A stretch of 64,000 nucleotides of DNA from Mycobacterium sp. 1245805.9 (GTDB lineage Bacteria; Actinomycetota; Actinomycetes; Mycobacteriales; Mycobacteriaceae). The stretch is from the NCBI RefSeq assembly GCF_001672915.1, contig NZ_LZKR01000039.1:1-64000 (forward strand), read 5' to 3'. Position numbers and translations under genes: made by a program. The notes under the pieces were generated by a model. The model did not search any database and was not told where the DNA came from. It saw only the letters and a list, made by a program, of their open reading frames with translations. Shown here in pieces: positions 40,349 to 56,721 of this stretch. Each line of letters begins with the position of its first letter. Within the stretch, counting starts at the first letter, position 1.

Positions 40349-41899
40349 TTGACCGATGACCCCGGTTCAGGATTCACAACAGTTTGGAACGCGGTCGTCT
40401 CCGAGCTCAACGGCGAGTCCGCCTCGGACGCCATGGCCCCAAACCGCACCGCGCTTGTCACCCCCCTCACCCCCCAGCAAAGGGCGTGGCTGAATCTCGT
40501 CCGGCCGCTGACGATCGTCGAGGGGTTTGCTCTGCTGTCGGTGCCGAGCAGCTTCGTGCAAAACGAGATCGAACGTCACCTCCGCGCCCCGATCACCGAC
40601 GCGCTCAGCCGCCGGCTCGGGCAACAGATCCAGCTCGGCGTGCGCATCGCCCCGCCCCCGGAAGACTCCGACGCGAATGCGTTCACCAATGCCGGGACCT
40701 TCACTCAGGTCTCGGACACCCTCGACCAGGCCGACGACGCCGACCTGGACACGTCGATCGACAACGACGAGGCCGACGAGAATGGTGAGGTCCCCGGCGG
40801 CTCCGAACACAGCTGGCCGAACTACTTCACCGAACGCCCGCACGCGGCCGACCCGGCCGTCGCCGGCGGGACCAGCCTGAACCGGCGCTACACCTTCGAC
40901 ACGTTCGTCATCGGCGCGTCCAACCGCTTCGCCCACGCGGCGGCCCTGGCCATCGCCGAGGCCCCGGCCCGCGCTTACAACCCGCTCTTCATTTGGGGCG
41001 AGTCCGGTCTGGGCAAGACGCACCTGCTGCATGCCGCCGGCAATTACGCCCAGCGGTTGTTTCCCGGCATGCGGGTGAAGTACGTCTCGACCGAGGAATT
41101 CACCAACGACTTCATCAACTCACTGCGCGACGACCGCAAGGTCGCGTTCAAGCGCAGCTACCGCGACGTCGACGTGCTGCTGGTTGATGACATTCAGTTC
41201 ATCGAGGGCAAAGAAGGTATCCAGGAAGAGTTCTTCCACACCTTCAACACGCTGCACAACGCGAACAAGCAGATCGTCATCTCGTCCGACCGGCCCCCGA
41301 AACAACTGGCCACGCTGGAAGACCGGCTGCGGACCCGGTTCGAGTGGGGACTGATCACCGATGTGCAGCCCCCCGAACTCGAGACCCGCATCGCCATTCT
41401 GCGCAAAAAGGCACAAATGGAACGGCTGGCGGTGCCCGACGACGTACTCGAGCTGATCGCCAGCAGCATCGAACGCAACATCCGCGAGCTCGAAGGGGCT
41501 CTCATCCGGGTGACGGCCTTCGCCTCGCTGAACAAGACTCCGATCGACAAGGCCCTGGCCGAGATCGTCCTTCGTGATCTCATCGCCGACGCGAGCACCA
41601 TGCAAATCAGCGCGGCCACCATCATGGCCGCCACCGCCGAGTACTTCGACACCACCGTCGAGGAACTACGCGGCCCGGGCAAGACGCGGGCGCTGGCGCA
41701 GTCACGCCAGATCGCGATGTACCTGTGCCGCGAGCTGACCGACCTGTCGCTGCCCAAGATCGGTCAGGCATTCGGCCGCGACCACACCACGGTCATGTAC
41801 GCGCAGCGGAAGATCTTGTCCGAGATGGCCGAGCGCCGTGAGGTCTTCGATCACGTCAAGGAACTCACCACCCGCATCCGGCAGCGCTCCAAGCGCTGA
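40349..41899 (+). CDS. dnaA: DnaA, replication initiator
   Basis: DnaA binds DnaA boxes and melts oriC. The 516-aa protein has domain I (1-90, with [20 protein letters not shown]), an acidic variable linker (about 105-180), the AAA+ domain (Walker [10 protein letters not shown], Lys about 223; Walker B LLVDDIQF) and the DNA-binding domain IV with the signature [14 protein letters not shown] near the end. The TTG start at 40349 (MTDDPGSGF) follows AGGGAGA by nine bases and matches the M. tuberculosis N-terminus. The longer reading from 40301 has no support. The linker is the only part that differs strongly from M. tuberculosis. Confidence 0.97.
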   Translation: MTDDPGSGFTTVWNAVVSELNGESASDAMAPNRTALVTPLTPQQRAWLNLVRPLTIVEGFALLSVPSSFVQNEIERHLRAPITDALSRRLGQQIQLGVRIAPPPEDSDANAFTNAGTFTQVSDTLDQADDADLDTSIDNDEADENGEVPGGSEHSWPNYFTERPHAADPAVAGGTSLNRRYTFDTFVIGASNRFAHAAALAIAEAPARAYNPLFIWGESGLGKTHLLHAAGNYAQRLFPGMRVKYVSTEEFTNDFINSLRDDRKVAFKRSYRDVDVLLVDDIQFIEGKEGIQEEFFHTFNTLHNANKQIVISSDRPPKQLATLEDRLRTRFEWGLITDVQPPELETRIAILRKKAQMERLAVPDDVLELIASSIERNIRELEGALIRVTAFASLNKTPIDKALAEIVLRDLIADASTMQISAATIMAATAEYFDTTVEELRGPGKTRALAQSRQIAMYLCRELTDLSLPKIGQAFGRDHTTVMYAQRKILSEMAERREVFDHVKELTTRIRQRSKR

Positions 41900-42390
41900 C
41901 CACGGCGCCTCGAGACCATCCGGCCGAACTTTTTTTCAAAAAACTTCTCGCTCCCCTGTCACAGCTGTCACTCCTGCGCGTTGTGCGCAGCGCTGTGCAC
42001 AAGTCGGACAAAGACCGGTGCGGGATTGGGGTTTCCGTGCACATCCGTCTTTCATCCCCATCGGCCCAACAAGCGCGGCCAAGTTGTCAACCGCACCATC
42101 CACAACCCCGCCGCTTCCCTAGCTGCACTAAAACCAAGCTGTCCCCAGAATGCACAGGCCTTAATACTGTTACTGAGATCTATCCGTTGTTTCTTCTTTG
42201 AAGAACACCGTTGGGGACACTCGTTGTCCGCGCCGCGCCGTATCCCGCGTTGACCCGGGTTGTCGGCCTTTGCGACTAGCTTTCAAGATGGCGGCAGAAG
42301 ATCTACGGTTGTGGTTCGACTGCTAGCGACGGGCGGCTAGCCACCGTGGTTTTTGAAGGTTTTTGGACACTCGGCAGGTAAAGGGACGCT
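41900..42390. other. oriC, dnaA-dnaN intergenic region
   Basis: Mycobacterial oriC lies in this spacer. The 491 bp are AT-richer than the flanks, with an A/T block at 41930-41943 and AT-rich 42160-42200. DnaA-box-like 9-mers (consensus TTGTCCACA, mycobacterial sites being degenerate) are at 41994-42002 (minus, TTGTGCACA), 42084-42092 (TTGTCAACC), 42139-42147 (CTGTCCCCA), 42212-42220 (minus, GTGTCCCCA), 42224-42232 (TTGTCCGCG), 42260-42268 (TTGTCGGCC) and 42362-42370 (minus). Only the first, third and fourth are one-mismatch matches to known box forms. No gene is present. Confidence 0.88.
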
Positions 42391-43590
42391 ATGGACGCGG
42401 CGACGACAACAGCTGGCCTCACCGACTTGAAGTTCCGTCTGGTGCGAGAGTCATTCGCTGACGCGGTGTCGTGGGTTGCGAAGAACCTGCCGACCCGGCC
42501 CGCGGTGCCGGTGCTGTCCGGGGTCCTGCTTTCTGGCTCGGACGACGGCCTGACGATCTCCGGGTTCGACTACGAGGTGTCCGCCGAAGCCCAGGTTGCG
42601 GCCGAAATCGCTTCTCCGGGAAGCGTTTTGGTATCCGGAAGGTTGTTGTCAGACATCACCCGGGCGTTGCCGAACAAGCCCGTCGACTTTTATGTGGACG
42701 GCAATCGGGTCGCGTTGACCTGCGGGAGCGCACGATTCTCACTGCCGACGATGCCGGTTGAGGATTATCCGACGCTGCCCGCGTTGCCCGAAGGCACCGG
42801 CACCCTGCCGGCGGACCTGTTCGCGGAGGCGATCGGCCAGGTCGCCATCGCCGCTGGCCGGGACGACACGCTGCCCATGCTGACCGGGATCCGCGTTGAG
42901 ATTTCCGGCGACACGGTGGTTTTGGCCGCGACCGACAGGTTCCGTCTGGCGGTTCGCGAACTCACCTGGACGGCGCTTTCGCCCGACATCGAGGCCTCGG
43001 TGTTGGTGCCGGCAAAGACATTGTCCGAGGCGGCCAAGGCCGGTGCCGACGGATCCGAGGTTCAGCTGTCGCTGGGCGCGGGCGCCGGAGTCGGCAAGGA
43101 CGGGTTGCTCGGCATCAGCGGCAATGGCAAGCAAAGCACCACCCGGCTGCTGGATGCCGAGTTCCCGAAGTTTCGTCAGCTGCTGCCGGCCGAGCACACC
43201 GCGGTGGCCACCATCGACGTGGCCGAGCTGACCGAAGCCATCAAGCTGGTTGCGTTGGTCGCCGACCGCGGCGCGCAGGTACGGATGGAATTCTCCGACG
43301 GGACGCTGCGGCTTTCGGCGGGCGCCGATGACGTGGGCCGGGCCGAAGAAGATCTCCAGGTCGACTTCGTCGGCGAACCGTTGACGATCGCGTTCAACCC
43401 CACGTATCTGACCGACGGACTCGCATCGGTCCATTCCGAACGGGTGTCGTTCGGTTTCACGACGCCGGGCAAGCCCGCGTTGCTGCGACCGGCGTCCGAC
43501 GGCGACAGCTCCCCCACTGGCACCGGGCCCTTCCCCGCGTTGCCGACGGATTATGTGTACCTGCTGATGCCAGTCCGGTTGCCCGGGTAG
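42391..43590 (+). CDS. dnaN: DnaN, DNA polymerase III beta sliding clamp
   Basis: The 399-aa clamp has three repeated domains (about 1-130, 140-260 and 265-399), with [28 protein letters not shown] and a C-terminal MPVRLPG that matches the family's hydrophobic partner-binding end. It holds polymerase III on DNA. The ATG start is used. The recF start codon immediately follows the dnaN stop with no spacer. Confidence 0.97.
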   Translation: MDAATTTAGLTDLKFRLVRESFADAVSWVAKNLPTRPAVPVLSGVLLSGSDDGLTISGFDYEVSAEAQVAAEIASPGSVLVSGRLLSDITRALPNKPVDFYVDGNRVALTCGSARFSLPTMPVEDYPTLPALPEGTGTLPADLFAEAIGQVAIAAGRDDTLPMLTGIRVEISGDTVVLAATDRFRLAVRELTWTALSPDIEASVLVPAKTLSEAAKAGADGSEVQLSLGAGAGVGKDGLLGISGNGKQSTTRLLDAEFPKFRQLLPAEHTAVATIDVAELTEAIKLVALVADRGAQVRMEFSDGTLRLSAGADDVGRAEEDLQVDFVGEPLTIAFNPTYLTDGLASVHSERVSFGFTTPGKPALLRPASDGDSSPTGTGPFPALPTDYVYLLMPVRLPG

Positions 43591-44733
43591 GTGTACGTCC
43601 GGCATTTAGGTCTGCGTGATTTCAGGTCCTGGGCACACGCCGACCTCGAACTGCAGCCGGGCCGGACCGTGTTCGTGGGTCCCAACGGCTTTGGGAAGAC
43701 GAATCTCGTTGAGGCCCTGTGGTATTCGACGACATTGGGTTCGCACCGGGTCGGCACCGACGCGCCGTTGATCCGGGCGGGCGCGGACCGTGCGGTAGTT
43801 TCGACGATCGTCGTCAACGAGGGCCGGGAATGCGCTATCGATCTGGAGATCGCCGCGGGCCGCGCCAACAAGGCGCGGCTGAATCGTTCGCCGGTTCGCA
43901 GCACGCGCGAGGTCGTCGGTGTGTTGCGCGCAGTGCTGTTCGCGCCCGAGGACCTGGCCTTGGTGCGCGGCGATCCGGCGGATCGGCGCCGTTACCTCGA
44001 TGATTTGGCCACGGTCCGTCGGCCGGCGGTTGCCGGTATTCGCGCCGATTACGACAAGGTCCTGCGGCAACGCACCGCGCTGTTGAAGTCCCTTTCCGGC
44101 GCGCGGTTTCGGGGCGACCGCGGCGCCCTGGACACGCTGGACGTGTGGGACAGCCGGCTGGCCGAGCACGGCGCCCAATTGATGGCCGCCCGCACCGATT
44201 TGGTCAACGAGCTGACACCGGAGGTGGAGAAGGCCTACCAGTTGCTGGCGCCGGGATCGCGTCCGGCCTCGATCGCCTACCGCGCGAGCCTCGACGCCTC
44301 GGACATCACCGACCGCGAATTCCTGGAAGCCGCCTTGCTGGCCGCGCTGTCGGCCCGGCGCGACGCGGAGTTGGAGCGGGGGATGTGTCTCGTCGGCCCG
44401 CACCGCGACGACCTGGAGCTGCGGCTCGGCGACCAACCCGCCAAAGGCTTTGCCAGCCATGGCGAGTCGTGGTCGTTCGCGGTGGCGCTGCGGCTGGCGG
44501 CGTACGAGTTGCTGAGGGCGGACGGCGGCGAACCGGTGTTGTTGCTCGATGACGTGTTCGCCGAACTGGACGCCACCCGCCGTCGCGCCTTGGCGACGGT
44601 GGCCGAGTCGGCCGAGCAGGTTTTGGTGACCGCGGCGGTGCTGGAAGACATCCCGGCCGACTGGGATGCTAAGCGGGTGCATATCGATCTGCGCGACGAC
44701 GACGCCGGCCGGGTATCGGCGGTGCGGTCATGA
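43591..44733 (+). CDS. recF: RecF, recombination mediator
   Basis: RecF is an SMC-like ABC ATPase that helps load RecA on gapped DNA. The 380-aa protein has Walker [10 protein letters not shown] (Lys 36), the ABC signature region ([16 protein letters not shown]; the usual LS.G is replaced by the family's SHG form) and Walker [14 protein letters not shown]. The GTG start directly abuts dnaN. The stop overlaps dciA (ATGA). Confidence 0.96.
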   Translation: MYVRHLGLRDFRSWAHADLELQPGRTVFVGPNGFGKTNLVEALWYSTTLGSHRVGTDAPLIRAGADRAVVSTIVVNEGRECAIDLEIAAGRANKARLNRSPVRSTREVVGVLRAVLFAPEDLALVRGDPADRRRYLDDLATVRRPAVAGIRADYDKVLRQRTALLKSLSGARFRGDRGALDTLDVWDSRLAEHGAQLMAARTDLVNELTPEVEKAYQLLAPGSRPASIAYRASLDASDITDREFLEAALLAALSARRDAELERGMCLVGPHRDDLELRLGDQPAKGFASHGESWSFAVALRLAAYELLRADGGEPVLLLDDVFAELDATRRRALATVAESAEQVLVTAAVLEDIPADWDAKRVHIDLRDDDAGRVSAVRS

Positions 44734-45287
44734 CCGACGCCGACGACACAAAGGACGACGTCGAGCGATTCGGCGGATTGACCGGGATCGACCTGGTGCG
44801 CCGGACCCTCGAGGAGGCCAGGGCGGCGGCCCGCGCGCAGGGAAAGGACGCCGGGCGCGGGCGGGGGGGGCCGTCGGCGCCGCGCCGCGTCGCGGGCCAG
44901 CGCCGGAGTTGGTCGGGGCCCGGGCCCGACGTCCGTGATCCGCAGCCGCTGGGGCGACTGGCGCGCGACCTCGCGAAAAAACGGGGTTGGTCGGCGCACG
45001 TCGCCGAAGGCACGGTGCTGGGCCACTGGTCGTCGGTGGTGGGACAGCAGATCGCCGACCATGCCACCCCGACCGCGCTCAATGAGGGCGTTCTCAGTGT
45101 CACCGCGGAGTCGACGGCGTGGGCCACCCAGTTGCGGATGATCCAGGCGCAGCTGTTGGCCAAGATCGCCGCGGCGGTTGGCAACGGTGTGGTGACGTCG
45201 CTGAAGATCACCGGGCCCACCGCGCCGTCGTGGCGCAAGGGGCCCCGCCACATCGCCGGCCGGGGGCCGCGCGACACCTACGGCTGA
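44730..45287 (+). CDS. dciA: DciA (DUF721), DnaB helicase operator/loader
   Basis: The 185-aa protein has a disordered basic N-terminus and a C-terminal KH-like DUF721 domain (about 75-165: [35 protein letters not shown]). DciA is the ancestral helicase-loading factor; M. tuberculosis Rv0004 is its homologue. The ATG overlaps the recF stop by four bases, so recF and dciA are translationally coupled. Confidence 0.92.
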   Translation: MTDADDTKDDVERFGGLTGIDLVRRTLEEARAAARAQGKDAGRGRGGPSAPRRVAGQRRSWSGPGPDVRDPQPLGRLARDLAKKRGWSAHVAEGTVLGHWSSVVGQQIADHATPTALNEGVLSVTAESTAWATQLRMIQAQLLAKIAAAVGNGVVTSLKITGPTAPSWRKGPRHIAGRGPRDTYG

Positions 45288-47575
<2,288 letters not shown>

Positions 47576-47614
47576 TCGATCAGGCACGCGTATCCCAACG
47601 CAAACGAGGAATAG

Positions 47615-51394
<3,780 letters not shown>

Positions 51395-51609
51395 GCGGGT
51401 AACGATGCGGGCAAGCGGGGGTCCGCGGGGACCTCGGGGCAACTAGACTCGGCCCGACGGGCGATGCGGACCCAGCGGAGGTCCTCTCAACGGACCTCTC
51501 AACGGGCGTCTCAAAGGGTGAAGGTGGAGCCGGGAAATAGACTCGGCCCGACCAGACACAATGCGACTGCCACCGCAGGCGGCCAGCGCAGAAGATCTAA
51601 GGAGTCGGG
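51395..51609. promoter_or_regulatory. gyrA-Rv0007 spacer with duplicated 15-bp motif and 12-bp tandem repeats
   Basis: TAGACTCGGCCCGAC occurs twice, at 51444-51458 and 51538-51552, and each begins with TAGACT, a fit to the mycobacterial -10 pattern TANNNT. Between them three near-copies of a 12-base unit (CCTCTCAACGGA-like) occupy 51483-51518. The arrangement suggests duplicated promoters for the following gene; this is inference. Confidence 0.5.
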
Positions 51610-52491
51610 GTGACCTCACCGAACGAGCCGGGCGCCCCCAAACAGGGCGACGGCCTTAATGGGGACGGCGCGGCCGAACGCACCGGTGCGCACCGCGCGG
51701 CACCTGCGCAGACCGGCCGGGTACATGATGCCGGTGATCCGACGTCTCGTCAGCGCGGCGCCGCTCGGGCGGCCGCCCCGACGCATCGCGAGCCCGAGCC
51801 GCACGCCGAGCCGCGCCCGGCCAACCCCACCGGTGCCGATGCCCGGCTCAACCGCTTCATCTCCGGCACGGCCGCACCCGGGGCCTCCGCTCGTGCGAAG
51901 AACCCGTACGAGTACGACCCCGCGCCGCCCCGCGGCGCCGGCCCGCCCGCCGAGGCGTACGCCAGCGAGTTGCCCGACCTGTCCGGCCCCCTGCCCCGAT
52001 CCCCGCAGCGCAAGCCGGCGCCGGAGCGCAGCGCGGAGACGCCCAGCCCGTCGGTTTCGGCCAGGTCGACGAATGCCGATGCCAACGAAGGCCGCGAGAA
52101 CCGGGTCCAGGTGTCGCGGCGGACCCGCGGTCCCGTTCGGGCCAGCATGCAGATCCGGCGGATCGATCCCTGGAGCACGCTGAAGGTGTCCCTGCTGCTC
52201 TCGGTGGCGCTGTTCTTCGTGTGGATGATCGCGGTGGCCTTCCTGTACCTCGTGCTCGGCGGCATGGGCGTGTGGGCCAAGCTGAACAGCAACGTCGGCG
52301 ACCTGTTGAACAACACCAGCGGCAGCAGCGGCGAACTGGTATCCAGCGGCACGATCTTCGGCGGTGCCGTGCTGATCGGCCTGGTCAACATCGTGCTGCT
52401 GACCGCGATGGCCACCATCGCCGCGTTCGTCTACAACCTGGCCACCGATCTGATCGGCGGCATCGAAGTCACACTGGCGGACCGCGACTAG
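51610..52491 (+). CDS. Conserved membrane protein with DUF3566 domain (Rv0007-type)
   Basis: The 293-aa protein has a long Pro/Ala-rich disordered N-terminus (1-170) and a C-terminal membrane domain. The latter starts with [21 protein letters not shown] (residues about 178-198) and ends with a second helical pair ([24 protein letters not shown]). These are features of the DUF3566 family found after gyrA in actinobacteria. AAGGAG lies six bases before the GTG start. The function is unknown, and the position next to gyrase is conserved. Its TAG stop lies in a diverged copy of the 56-bp repeat unit. Confidence 0.85.
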   Translation: MTSPNEPGAPKQGDGLNGDGAAERTGAHRAAPAQTGRVHDAGDPTSRQRGAARAAAPTHREPEPHAEPRPANPTGADARLNRFISGTAAPGASARAKNPYEYDPAPPRGAGPPAEAYASELPDLSGPLPRSPQRKPAPERSAETPSPSVSARSTNADANEGRENRVQVSRRTRGPVRASMQIRRIDPWSTLKVSLLLSVALFFVWMIAVAFLYLVLGGMGVWAKLNSNVGDLLNNTSGSSGELVSSGTIFGGAVLIGLVNIVLLTAMATIAAFVYNLATDLIGGIEVTLADRD

Positions 52492-52537
52492 TGGCGATCA
52501 CAAGCGCGGCGCTGCCGGGCGCAGTGGGTCGACACCA
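52488..52537. repeat. Diverged single copy of the 56-bp repeat unit
   Basis: From the Rv0007 stop codon onward the sequence aligns with the 30311-30483 unit, sharing stretches such as CAAGCGCGGCGC and GCCGGGCGC, about 85% identical over some 47 bases. The unit supplies the stop codon TAG of Rv0007. Confidence 0.75.
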
Positions 52538-52616
52538 TCGGACTGGTGGCGATCACGCGGTTTTGGGGGTCCGGCGACGATTGCGGTAATCTCGTCGCTC
52601 GGCCGTACGCGAGTGC

Positions 52617-52690
52617 GGGCCTGTAGCTCAGGCGGTTAGAGCGCTTCGCTGATAACGAAGAGGTCGGAGGTTCGAGTCCTCCCAGGCCCA
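52617..52690 (+). tRNA. ileT: tRNA-Ile (GAT)
   Basis: The 74-base tRNA has acceptor arms GGGCCTG and CAGGCCC plus A73, an anticodon stem-loop CTTCG-CTGATAA-CGAAG (anticodon GAT), and T-arm GGAGG-TTCGAGT-CCTCC. No CCA is encoded. It is followed by alaT, as in M. tuberculosis. Confidence 0.97.
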
Positions 52691-52841
52691 CAACCATGTG
52701 CCCGTCCAGACGTTGCGTGAGGCTTGCATTGCCACTGGCACTGGTCGCTGTAGCGGCGGCGGTGGTGCGGTCACGACGCGGTGTCGAGGTCTGGCACGTG
52801 GCGGTGGCCGATCCACCCGATCATCCACCGAGCCACGATGA

Positions 52842-52914
52842 GGGGCCTTAGCTCAGTTGGTAGAGCACCGCCTTTGCAAGGCGGGTGTCAGGGGTTCGAT
52901 TCCCCTAGGCTCCA
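52842..52914 (+). tRNA. alaT: tRNA-Ala (TGC)
   Basis: The 73-base tRNA has acceptor arms GGGGCCT and AGGCTCC (one G-U pair) plus A73, anticodon stem-loop CCGCC-TTTGCAA-GGCGG (anticodon TGC) and T-arm AGGGG-TTCGATT-CCCCT. CCA is not encoded. The 151 bases between it and ileT hold no gene. It marks the left edge of the accessory insertion. Confidence 0.97.
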
Positions 52915-53147
52915 CCCCCATCAAGCGTCGGCTCCCCCTCCCGCCTGCGACTGGTCCAGTCGCCCCTAGGTAGACCCGGGAGACGACGGTAGGGCACCGG
53001 TTCGATCGACTCCCGCTATTAAGCCGCCACGATCCAATCTCGGTCGAACGCGCGACCCTGACCGGGCCTGGCGTCGGCCGATTAGGTTTTTGCTTCGAGT
53101 TGGATTTACCCTTGCGCGCGGTCCATCTTCAACTCAGGAAAGTAGCC

Positions 53148-53426
53148 ATGCCCGGTCAGCACACTCTGCACCGTCCAAGCACGCTGCGCAGGATCCGTAC
53201 GCAACGTGTCGCTCACCGCGTAACGCGCCCCACCGTCGGCCAATGCTTCGACATCGAAATCACTCGCGATGCCGACGGATGGCTGATCCGAATTCCCGAG
53301 ATCGGCGGGACCACCCGAGCCACCAGCCGGGCCGCCGTGGAGCTGGCGGCGCGGCAATCGATCGCGAACCGCACCGGCATCCCGCTCGGATATGTCGCGA
53401 TCTACGTCGCGCGCGAGATCGGTTAG
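53148..53426 (+). CDS. HicB-like antitoxin-domain protein, orphan
   Basis: The 92-aa protein has a basic N-terminus and a C-terminal HicB-type fold: FDIEITRDADGWLIRIPEIGG, then a helix with AVELAARQSIANRTGIP. HicB antitoxins share this partial RNase-H-like core. No HicA-like mRNA-cleaving partner is seen in the flanking sequence, so it may be a solitary relative rather than a toxin-antitoxin pair. The ATG at 53148 was chosen because AGGAAAG lies six bases upstream. I recall no counterpart at this place in M. tuberculosis. Confidence 0.6.
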   Translation: MPGQHTLHRPSTLRRIRTQRVAHRVTRPTVGQCFDIEITRDADGWLIRIPEIGGTTRATSRAAVELAARQSIANRTGIPLGYVAIYVAREIG

Positions 53427-53447
53427 AGCCGAACGCTTTTCGACCGA

Positions 53448-54608
53448 TCACCCGGCCGCCGGCGGCTTTGCCATCACCGCGGGCTTGAAGCCGTAGGTCG
53501 GAAGGATTCTTCCGTAACGGTTTCCGCCGAGTTGCCCCAGCGGGGCCATGGGCAGGGCATTCATTCCTTCGGCCCCGGCCGGGACGACCGAGGCGTTGAG
53601 GGCGGCCACCCCCGGGTTGGTCACCGCGCTCACCGGAGCCCAGCTCGGCGGTACCGACAGGGCGCCCATCGGGAGCGCTCTGCCTAGGCCGGCCGCGACG
53701 CCCCCGGCGTTCGAGCCGGCGTTGGCCGCCGACTGCGCCGCGCCTTCGGCGGCCTTGACCGCGGGGGCGAGGCCCTTGGCGAACGTGGTCATGGCCGTGA
53801 TCCCGTTGCTCACCTGCCCGAAGGACTGCGTCGACTGAATCATCGACTGCGCGGTTGACACGTAAGGCACCAAGTACTTGCTGTAGAGCATGACGACGTC
53901 GTCCAAGACGGTGTTCGTCGAAATGTATTTGTCGAGCTGCGTGCCATTGAATGACGTAACCAGTTCGGCCCACGGGTTGGGAATGGATTCCAAACGCGTC
54001 AGCACTTCCTGCACGGCGGTCTGGACGGGATTGTCGACGGCGGCCGCCGACACCGCCGCAGATTGGCGGGCCAAGCCGGAAGAATCGGCTACCTCCGGCG
54101 GCTCCGCGAAATCGGTCAACTGTGCCGCTGCCGCCGATGAGGTCGCATAGGCATACATTGCCGTCGCGTCCTGAGCCCACATTTCGAAATACTCGGCTTC
54201 GTTGGCCGCGATCGCCGGGGCATTTTGCCCTAAGAAATTCGTCGCGAGCAAAGCCGCCAGCTCCGCGCGGTTCGCCGCGATCACCGGAGGCGGCACCGTC
54301 ATGGCGAACGCGGCCTCGTGCGCGGACGCGGCGGCCGCCGCCTGGCTGGACGCCAGCTCGGAACTCGTGGCGCTGCTTTGTAGCCACGCCACGAACGGTG
54401 TCGCGGCCGCCACCAATGATGCCGACGCGGGACCCAGCCACGGGCCGCTGGTCAGCGCGGAAATCACCGACTGGAATCCGGCCGCGGCCGTATGCAATTC
54501 GGCGGCGAGATCGCCCCAGCCCGCCGAGGCGGCAACCAGCGAACCCGCACCCGGACCGGTGTACATCCGCGCGGAGTTGACCTCGGGCGGCAACAACCCA
54601 TAGTCCAT
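53448..54608 (-). CDS. PPE protein, SVP subfamily
   Basis: The 386-aa protein begins MDYGLLPPEVNSARMYTGPG, with PPE at residues 7-9, and has the W-x-G turn (SGPWLGPAS). The C-terminal region carries GALSVPPSW, matching the GxxSVPxxW signature of the PPE-SVP group. It lies six bases downstream of a PE gene, so the two should be a co-folded pair exported by an ESX system, most probably ESX-5 (family knowledge). It belongs to the accessory block between alaT and cwsA. Confidence 0.93.
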   Translation of the reverse strand: MDYGLLPPEVNSARMYTGPGAGSLVAASAGWGDLAAELHTAAAGFQSVISALTSGPWLGPASASLVAAATPFVAWLQSSATSSELASSQAAAAASAHEAAFAMTVPPPVIAANRAELAALLATNFLGQNAPAIAANEAEYFEMWAQDATAMYAYATSSAAAAQLTDFAEPPEVADSSGLARQSAAVSAAAVDNPVQTAVQEVLTRLESIPNPWAELVTSFNGTQLDKYISTNTVLDDVVMLYSKYLVPYVSTAQSMIQSTQSFGQVSNGITAMTTFAKGLAPAVKAAEGAAQSAANAGSNAGGVAAGLGRALPMGALSVPPSWAPVSAVTNPGVAALNASVVPAGAEGMNALPMAPLGQLGGNRYGRILPTYGFKPAVMAKPPAAG

Positions 54609-54614
54609 GGCCGC

Positions 54615-54914
54615 TCAGCCCGCCGACGCCGCGTTGGCGGCTTCCGTTGCCGCATAGGAAGCCGCGCCGGCGGCGAGCGTGGCGACCAGCAACTGCTGAA
54701 TCGCCGCCGCCTGAGCGCTCAGTGCCTGAAAACGCTGCGCATGCGAAACGAAATAGGCCGCGGTCAGCGCGGATACCTCGTCGGCGGCGGCGGGAACGAC
54801 GCCGACGGTCGGGGCGGCCGCGGCCGCATTGCCGGCGTTCAGTGCGGCGCTGATCGACTGAAGATTGGCGGCGGCCGACGCCAGCTTCTCCGGATATGCA
54901 GTTACGAAAGACAT
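54615..54914 (-). CDS. PE protein, partner of the adjacent PPE
   Basis: This 99-aa PE-only protein begins MSFVTAYPEKLASAAANLQS and has the YxxxE secretion signal (YAATE) near the end. GGAGGAAA precedes the ATG at 54914; longer readings have no support. It pairs with the following PPE. Confidence 0.93.
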   Translation of the reverse strand: MSFVTAYPEKLASAAANLQSISAALNAGNAAAAAPTVGVVPAAADEVSALTAAYFVSHAQRFQALSAQAAAIQQLLVATLAAGAASYAATEAANAASAG

Positions 54915-55447
54915 GTGGGTTTCCTCCCGGCGGTTTGTCGTTGCCACGGGACGATATTCAAAGCGCGCCCTGTATTGGCCTCGCCCCAATGCCGACCAAT
55001 CGTGCCTGACCTCGATATTTCGGCAAAGCTCACGCTGATTCAAATTCCGCAATCGGAAAACTATGAATTCGGCGGCCCATTCCCCTGAATTCGATTTGAA
55101 TGACCGCCTGCACCAAAGCGAAACATGGATACGGTATGAATTACCGGTCGAAGAAGCTTATCCATCGACCTGAATGTATGAATTTCGTGGGAGCGCGAGC
55201 TCGTCGGCGCAACAATCGGATTGAGCGGGCGTCGCCTGCGGATAGCTCGGATCAACTGGCCCAACGGGGATTGCGTACATGCCATCGGGCGACCGCGAGC
55301 GGTGGGTGCGCCCGTCCCGCGCGACGTTTTGCCCGGAATCCTCTATAAGGCGTGCGGCGCGCGTATACGCTTCGGTTGTTCCGCGAGGCTCGACGATCTA
55401 GCTGGGTGGCCGATCGCCGGGTCGTGTCGTTTGATCGGAGGGGCGGA
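54915..55447. promoter_or_regulatory. 533-bp divergent spacer between PE and PE_PGRS genes
   Basis: No gene is supported in this stretch. Its AT content is higher than that of its neighbours, mainly 54950-55200. It must contain the divergent promoters of the PE/PPE pair and the PE_PGRS gene. No clear operator or repeat was found. Confidence 0.5.
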
Positions 55448-56710
55448 ATGTCTTTTGTTGTCGCAATTCCAGACCTGATCGCCTCGGCCGCGACCGATTT
55501 GGCGAATATCGGTTCGACGGTCAGCGAGGCCAATGCGGCGGCGTTGGCCCCAACCGCGCGGGTGCTCTCGGCCGGTGCCGACGAGGTGTCGGCCGCGATT
55601 GCGTCCCTGTTCGGCGAGTACGGGCAGGCGTATCAGGCCGTCGGCGCCCGGGCGTCGACCCTTCATGAGCAGTTTGTGCGGGCCTTGACCGGGGGCGCGG
55701 CCGCGTATGCCGGCACCGAGGCGGCCAATGTGTCGCCTCTGCAGACCGCCGTGCAGGACCTGCTGGGCGTGATCAACACACCCACCGAGCTGCTGCTGCA
55801 GCGCCCACTGATCGGCGATGGCACCAACGGAGCACCCGGCACAGGGCAAAACGGCGGAGCCGGCGGCATCCTGTGGGGCAACGGTGGCAACGGCGGATCG
55901 GGCGCCGCAGGCAGCAATGGCGGCAACGGCGGGGCCGCCGGCCTCTTCGGCAACGGCGGTGCGGGTGGCGTCGGCGGGACCGTCAACGTGTCGGGCGGTA
56001 CCGGCGGCACCGGCGGCGCGGGCGGTACCGGCGGCCTGATTTACGGCAATGGCGGCGCGGGTGGGATCGGTGGGGTGAACGAGTTTGTCAACGGCCGAGG
56101 GGGCAATGGCGGCGTCGGGGGTAGCGCCATCGGCTTGTTCGGTGGCGGCGGAGCCGGCGGAGCCGGCGGCATCGCCAACAGTGGCACCGGCCCGGGGGGC
56201 GCCGGCGGAAGCGGCGGCAGTGGCGGCCTGCTGTTCGGGACGGGGGGCCACGGCGGCGACGCCGGATTCGGCAACGGCGGCAACGTGGGTGGTTCCGGCG
56301 GCAAAGGCGGACTGCTGTTCGGCGATGGCGGCGATGGCGGCGATGGCTCCCTCGGTCTCGCCGGGGGCGCCGGCGGGGACGCCGGGGTCATCGGAAACGG
56401 CGGTGCAGGGGGAACCGGCGGCGGCCTCTATACCGTCGCGGGAAGCGGAGGCCCCGGCGGGGCGGGCGGCAATGGTGGGCTCCTGATTGGCAGCGGCGGT
56501 CACGGTGGCACGGGCGGACAGGCGATAATCGGCACGGGTGGCGCCGGCGGTGCTGGTGGTAACGCTGTAGGGCTGTTCGGCAACGGCGGTAACGGCGGCA
56601 CAGGCGGCGCAACTGGTACATCCACCGGCGGTCCCGGTGGTGCCGGCGGCAACGGCGGGATCGTCTTGGGAGCCGCGGGGACCAACGGACCGACCGGGGC
56701 GCACCTCTAG
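55448..56710 (+). CDS. PE_PGRS protein
   Basis: The 420-aa protein has an N-terminal PE domain (1-100, [23 protein letters not shown] secretion motif), a linker helical segment ([28 protein letters not shown]) and then about 300 residues of GGxGG repeats such as GNGGNGG and GGAGGTGG, with short breaks (GLFGNGG). These are Ca-binding, surface-exposed glycine-rich repeats typical of the family. It ends directly after the repeats, with no C-terminal domain. The ATG at 55448 follows GGAGGGG. The corresponding DNA repeats are prone to change in length. Confidence 0.95.
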   Translation: MSFVVAIPDLIASAATDLANIGSTVSEANAAALAPTARVLSAGADEVSAAIASLFGEYGQAYQAVGARASTLHEQFVRALTGGAAAYAGTEAANVSPLQTAVQDLLGVINTPTELLLQRPLIGDGTNGAPGTGQNGGAGGILWGNGGNGGSGAAGSNGGNGGAAGLFGNGGAGGVGGTVNVSGGTGGTGGAGGTGGLIYGNGGAGGIGGVNEFVNGRGGNGGVGGSAIGLFGGGGAGGAGGIANSGTGPGGAGGSGGSGGLLFGTGGHGGDAGFGNGGNVGGSGGKGGLLFGDGGDGGDGSLGLAGGAGGDAGVIGNGGAGGTGGGLYTVAGSGGPGGAGGNGGLLIGSGGHGGTGGQAIIGTGGAGGAGGNAVGLFGNGGNGGTGGATGTSTGGPGGAGGNGGIVLGAAGTNGPTGAHL

Positions 56711-56721
56711 GGCGGTTCCGC

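Noticed and set aside
42474..43605. Antisense frame of about 288 codons opposite dnaN
   Set aside because: It mirrors the dnaN coding sequence, and its composition is typical of complementary-strand frames.
52907..52972. Attachment-site duplication of the alaT 3' end
   Set aside because: Only an 8-base CCCCTAGG match occurs near 52965 and none was seen near 58900, too short to support site-specific integration.
55850..56700. Tandem DNA repeats within the PE_PGRS gene as a CRISPR or satellite array
   Set aside because: They are degenerate GGC-type repeats encoding Gly-rich protein, with no spacers or conserved direct repeats.
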